Source of the DNA: JBDREF01 sp043820045
GTDB taxonomy: Bacteria; Planctomycetota; Phycisphaerae; Sedimentisphaerales; Anaerobacaceae
NCBI GenBank assembly: GCA_043820045.1
Contig: JBDREF010000198.1
Span: 1 to 8,046, forward strand
Reading direction: 5' to 3'
DNA length: 8,046 nucleotides
Positions 5,894 to 8,046 of the stretch are shown piece after piece (the stretch's first letter is position 1; the number at the start of each line of letters is the position of its first letter). Below the pieces are notes generated by a model. It saw only the letters and a program-made list of their open reading frames with translations, did not search any database and had not been told where the DNA came from. Made by a program: the position numbers and the translations under genes.

Positions 5894-6970
5894 ATGAACA
5901 AAGAGACGATAAGAAGGCGGATCAAAACGATTCGCCGCGAGATGGGCAAGGCGAAGGTACGCTGCCTGGTTGTAACCAAACCTGCCAATGTAACATACGT
6001 TACCGGTTTTATGGGCGACGACAGTTGGGCGGTGCTCGCCGCCGGCGGGGTTTATCTGCTGACCGACAGCAGGTACACCGAGCAGGCCGGCAAAGAATGT
6101 CGCAATTGCAGGATTATCGACCGCGCCGGGCCGATGGCCGAAGCCGTCGCCATGCTGGTCAAGAAACTGAAATCCGTACGAACGGTCGCCGTCGAAGAAT
6201 CCACTTCGCTGGCCGATTTTGAGCATCTAAAGAAAGCCCTCAAGGCCCGGCTCAAGACGGCCGCTGATATTATCGAAACTGCACGAAGCATCAAAGACGA
6301 AAGTGAAATTGCCGCCGTCAAAGCCTCCGCCTCAATCGCGGCCAGGGCACTCGAACGAACTCTGCCTCATATAAAGCCGGGCGTGACCGAGAGCGAATTA
6401 GCCGGCATGTTGGATTTTCAGATTCGCAAATTAGGTGCGCGCAACAGCTTCGAGACCATCGTCGCCTTCGGCCCGAACGCGTCTCGGCCGCATCATCAGT
6501 CCGGCAAAAGAAAGCTCAAGAAAAAGGACACCGTCCTCATCGACTTCGGCGCCAAATACAAAGGCTATTGCAGCGATATTACCCGCTGTTTTGCAATCGG
6601 CGGCATGACGGCTTTCTACAAAAAGGTCTATGATGTGGTTGAGCAGGCCCAGGCCGCGGCTATTAAGAAGATTAGAGCTGGCGTGAAAATCACGCAGGTC
6701 GATGCCGCCGCACGCGGGGTTGTTGCCGGAAGCGGCCTTCCCGTTTACGGCCACGGCACAGGCCACGGCTTCGGCCTGGAAATCCACGAATCGCCCTTCC
6801 TCAAGGCAGATGCCAAAGGCACGCTCAAAGCAGGCCAGGTAATCACAATCGAGCCGGGCATATACATCCCCGGCAAGCTCGGCGTGCGAATAGAAGACGA
6901 CATCCTCGTAACCAATACCGGCCACAAAATCCTCACCCGCACCTGCCCCCATTCACCCTTATTGTCCTGA
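5894..6970 (+). CDS. M24 family metallopeptidase (Xaa-Pro aminopeptidase/dipeptidase-like)
   Basis: This 358-residue cytoplasmic peptidase has the two-domain creatinase/prolidase architecture. The N-terminal domain (about 1-135) includes NVTYVTGF and LLTDSRYTEQA; the pita-bread catalytic domain runs from about 140 to 345. All five M24 metal ligands are present: D217 (LIDFG), D228 (SDITR), H291 (HGTGHGFG), E320 (IEPGIY) and E334 (RIEDD). H298 in EIHESP matches the second active-site histidine. The length is typical of PepQ/YpdF-type enzymes, which remove residues next to proline from small peptides using Mn or Co. The ATG at 5894 has GGAG about ten bases upstream and fits the family N-terminus. 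The last residues (ILTRTCPHSPLLS) differ from the usual ILT-x-PKEL-type ending, but the catalytic core is complete. It stands alone, divergent from the minus-strand RNA and rhomboid unit. Exact specificity cannot be read from sequence. Confidence 0.93.
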   Translation: MNKETIRRRIKTIRREMGKAKVRCLVVTKPANVTYVTGFMGDDSWAVLAAGGVYLLTDSRYTEQAGKECRNCRIIDRAGPMAEAVAMLVKKLKSVRTVAVEESTSLADFEHLKKALKARLKTAADIIETARSIKDESEIAAVKASASIAARALERTLPHIKPGVTESELAGMLDFQIRKLGARNSFETIVAFGPNASRPHHQSGKRKLKKKDTVLIDFGAKYKGYCSDITRCFAIGGMTAFYKKVYDVVEQAQAAAIKKIRAGVKITQVDAAARGVVAGSGLPVYGHGTGHGFGLEIHESPFLKADAKGTLKAGQVITIEPGIYIPGKLGVRIEDDILVTNTGHKILTRTCPHSPLLS

Positions 6971-7024
6971 TAATGTTTTCTTTACCGCGGAGAACGCCGA
7001 GCCCGCAGAATCGTGGTATCAGAC

Positions 7025-7054
7025 ACCGACTAATACTGATTATCACCGATTAGA
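7025..7054. repeat. Three-copy 10-bp tandem repeat
   Basis: The unit ACYGAYTAnn occurs three times in register: ACCGACTAAT (7025), ACTGATTATC (7035) and ACCGATTAGA (7045). The rest of 6971-7158 shows no gene; it contains a CCGCGAAGCGG mini-hairpin and a short degenerate CGCGGAGAACGCCGAG stretch near 6986. Confidence 0.4.
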
Positions 7055-7158
7055 GAGACGAAGCCGAAAGACCTGTGAAAATCCGCATCTACAAAAAGAA
7101 TCGCAGGTTTACTCAAAAAGCCGCGAAGCGGTTCGTTGAGGGAGGAAAAGTTGAATAG

Positions 7159-7190
7159 ATTCCTCGACTCCGCTGCGCTGCGCTCGGAAT
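7159..7190. repeat. Short imperfect inverted repeat, dispersed-repeat style
   Basis: ATTCC (7159-7163) and GGAAT (7186-7190) flank a core containing CTGCGCTGCGCT. The string from ATTCCTCGACTCCGCTGC through GGAATGAC resembles a dispersed intergenic repeat found in many bacterial genomes. That resemblance is from memory, not a search. Confidence 0.4.
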
Positions 7191-7218
7191 GACCTGAGCG
7201 GACCCGACACCCTTGGTC

Positions 7219-7248
7219 ACCCCGAGCCCCGGCGCGCCGGGGAGGGGT
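7219..7248. repeat. GC-rich palindromic element
   Basis: A perfect 16-bp palindrome, CCCCGGCGCGCCGGGG (7227-7242), is extended by ACCCC (7219-7223) and GGGGT (7244-7248) after small unpaired bases. It starts five bases past the stop codon of the minus-strand 64-residue gene, so it could also act as a 3' stem. No T-run follows, which argues against a classical terminator. Confidence 0.5.
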
Positions 7249-7252
7249 CTAT

Positions 7253-7447
7253 TTAAACAACCGAGACAATCAGCAGCGGCTCGACCACCGACCATGAGTC
7301 ATCCGGCTCGACAACGATGACGCGCCGCTTGCCGACGGCGACCATCTCCGGATGCGGGACGGCCAGCGACCGCCCGTCCGCCAAAGAAATGCTGAAAGGC
7401 TCGAATGGCTGACGCCGTAACGCTTTGCGAATATATTTGAGATCCAT
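7253..7447 (-). CDS. Small conserved hypothetical protein (QPFxPF / LADGR type)
   Basis: This 64-residue protein has the pattern QPFEPFSISLADGR at about 13-26, VPHPEMVAV at 30-38 and VVEPDDSWSVVEPLLI at 45-60. From memory, this arrangement recurs in small uncharacterised proteins of Planctomycetota and other bacteria. The predicted fold is a short helix followed by beta strands, with no signal peptide or membrane segment. The ATG at 7447 is preferred because the family begins close before the QPF motif. The open frame extends to 7501, but that part runs into the palindromic repeat. The ribosome binding site is weak (GCGAGAA immediately upstream). No function is known to me. It sits alone between repeats, with a GC-rich palindrome directly after its stop. 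Confidence 0.65.
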   Translation of the reverse strand: MDLKYIRKALRRQPFEPFSISLADGRSLAVPHPEMVAVGKRRVIVVEPDDSWSVVEPLLIVSVV

Positions 7448-7484
7448 TTCTCGCTTTCTTAGAAACCGTTTCACAATGATGGGT

Positions 7485-7560
7485 GTCATTGCGAGGAGCA
7501 TAGCGACGAAGCAATCTCAATCCCAGGGGTGGTAGATTGCTTCGCTGCGCTCGCAAGGAC
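7485..7560. repeat. 76-bp palindromic dispersed-type repeat
   Basis: Outer arms GTCATTGCGAG (7485-7495) and CTCGCAAGGAC (7550-7560) are inverted with one mismatch. Inner arms CGAAGCAATCT (7507-7517) and AGATTGCTTCG (7534-7544) are perfectly inverted around a 16-base centre. This matches, from memory, a REP/MITE-like intergenic repeat found in many copies in diverse bacteria; open frames across it give typical spurious peptides. No transposase is present. The rest of 7561-7680 shows no gene. Confidence 0.75.
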
Positions 7561-7680
7561 ATCCAATGTTCTGAGATAGTTTCTTAGCCCGAGTTCATTT
7601 ATAATCCGCCGGATTGAGGTATTATTGTCGGGATTTTCCGACGAGCCAACAAAACACTTCGTTTTTGAAAAGCGAGACGG

Positions 7681-7686
7681 TATAAT
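7681..7686 (+). promoter_or_regulatory. Putative -10 box of the FG-GAP protein gene
   Basis: A perfect TATAAT lies 50 bases before the ATG at 7736. The -35 position at 17 bases spacing reads TTCGTT, a poor match, so the promoter may need an activator or an alternative sigma factor. Confidence 0.35.
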
Positions 7687-7735
7687 AGCGGCTGTTTTCA
7701 ATCTAATTTCGAAACTCTGCAAGATGGAGGTTATT

Positions 7736-8046
7736 ATGAAGGCTACATGGGTGTTTGCGTTAGTGGCGTTGGTAAGTATGTGCGGCGTATTGTCGGCCGC
7801 TGAGCAGATTCGGTTCGAGAAGGTCGTTGTCGATAAGGCATTTCGCGCTGAAGGGGTCGCCACGGGCGACGTCAATCATGACGGCAAGCTCGACATTCTC
7901 TCCGGCGACGTCTGGTACGCCGCACCGGACTGGAAGATGCACGAAGTCTGCGAAGTCGGTACCTACGACGGCACGAAGGGCTACAGCAACTGCTTTGTCA
8001 ACTTCGCCCAGGACATCAACGGCGACGGCTGGGTCGATTCAATCGT
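7736..8046 (+). CDS. Secreted FG-GAP/VCBS repeat protein (N-terminal part, cut by window end)
   Basis: The first 103 residues are visible. A Sec signal peptide (MKATWVFALVALVSMCGVLSA, cleavage probably after A21) indicates export. Two calcium-binding-type loops follow: GDVNHDGKLD at 44-53 and DINGDGWVD at 93-101, the DxNxDGxxD pattern of FG-GAP/VCBS beta-propeller blades. Tryptophan- and tyrosine-containing segments such as GDVWYAAPDWK lie between them, as in Planctomycetota extracellular propeller proteins. GGAGG at 7726-7730 is five bases before the ATG, an ideal ribosome binding site. C16 is not in a good lipobox (VSMC), so I do not call it a lipoprotein. Full length and any C-terminal domain lie beyond the window. 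Likely roles are binding or turnover of extracellular carbohydrate or matrix, which is inference. Confidence 0.85.
   Translation, partial: MKATWVFALVALVSMCGVLSAAEQIRFEKVVVDKAFRAEGVATGDVNHDGKLDILSGDVWYAAPDWKMHEVCEVGTYDGTKGYSNCFVNFAQDINGDGWVDSI

Noticed and set aside
7486..7875. Minus-strand ORF of 129 residues containing repeat-derived peptide
   Set aside because: It crosses the palindromic repeat and overlaps the FG-GAP gene antisense; the peptide ASAAKQSTTPGIEIASSLCSSQ is typical translated repeat.

Overview
The window looks like a chromosomal segment from a Planctomycetota bacterium, most likely of the Phycisphaerae/Sedimentisphaerales type. This is inferred from protein style, not from a marker gene. 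The supporting signs are a Gfo/Idh/MocA oxidoreductase next to a Tat-signal hydroxypyruvate isomerase-like TIM barrel, a secreted protein with two bacterial SH3 domains, a rhomboid protease with a long helical tail, a secreted FG-GAP/VCBS protein, and a small QPFxPF/LADGR protein. No phage, IS transposase, CRISPR array, tRNA or rRNA was seen.

Layout. Bases 1-2739 form a plus-strand cluster. It holds the tail of an unrecognised gene (1-96), a Gfo/Idh/MocA oxidoreductase (108-1280), a Tat-signal sugar isomerase-like protein (1312-2253), and a 136-residue ORF (2329-2739) that is only the C-terminal part of a second Gfo/Idh/MocA oxidoreductase. This resembles a sugar or polyol catabolism cluster. 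Bases 2740-5773 are read from the minus strand: a probable terminator, the SH3-domain protein (4000 to 2816), the rhomboid protease (5448 to 4255), and upstream of that a compact structured RNA unit of about 177 nt (5738 to 5562) with its own promoter-like boxes and a strong intrinsic terminator. The rhomboid gene has a separate, good sigma-70-like promoter just downstream of that terminator.

Bases 5894-6970 encode a plus-strand M24 (Xaa-Pro) metallopeptidase with all five metal ligands. Bases 6971-7735 are a repeat-rich stretch: a three-copy 10-bp tandem repeat, two short inverted-repeat elements and one 76-bp palindromic dispersed-type repeat surround a 64-residue conserved-looking minus-strand gene (7447 to 7253). 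The window ends inside a secreted FG-GAP/VCBS protein (7736 onward).

The clearest candidate for something undescribed is the 5562-5738 RNA, which I could not assign to a known class. The rest is mostly recognisable family members. The other points of interest are the isolated C-terminal Gfo/Idh/MocA fragment and the repeat-bounded small gene.
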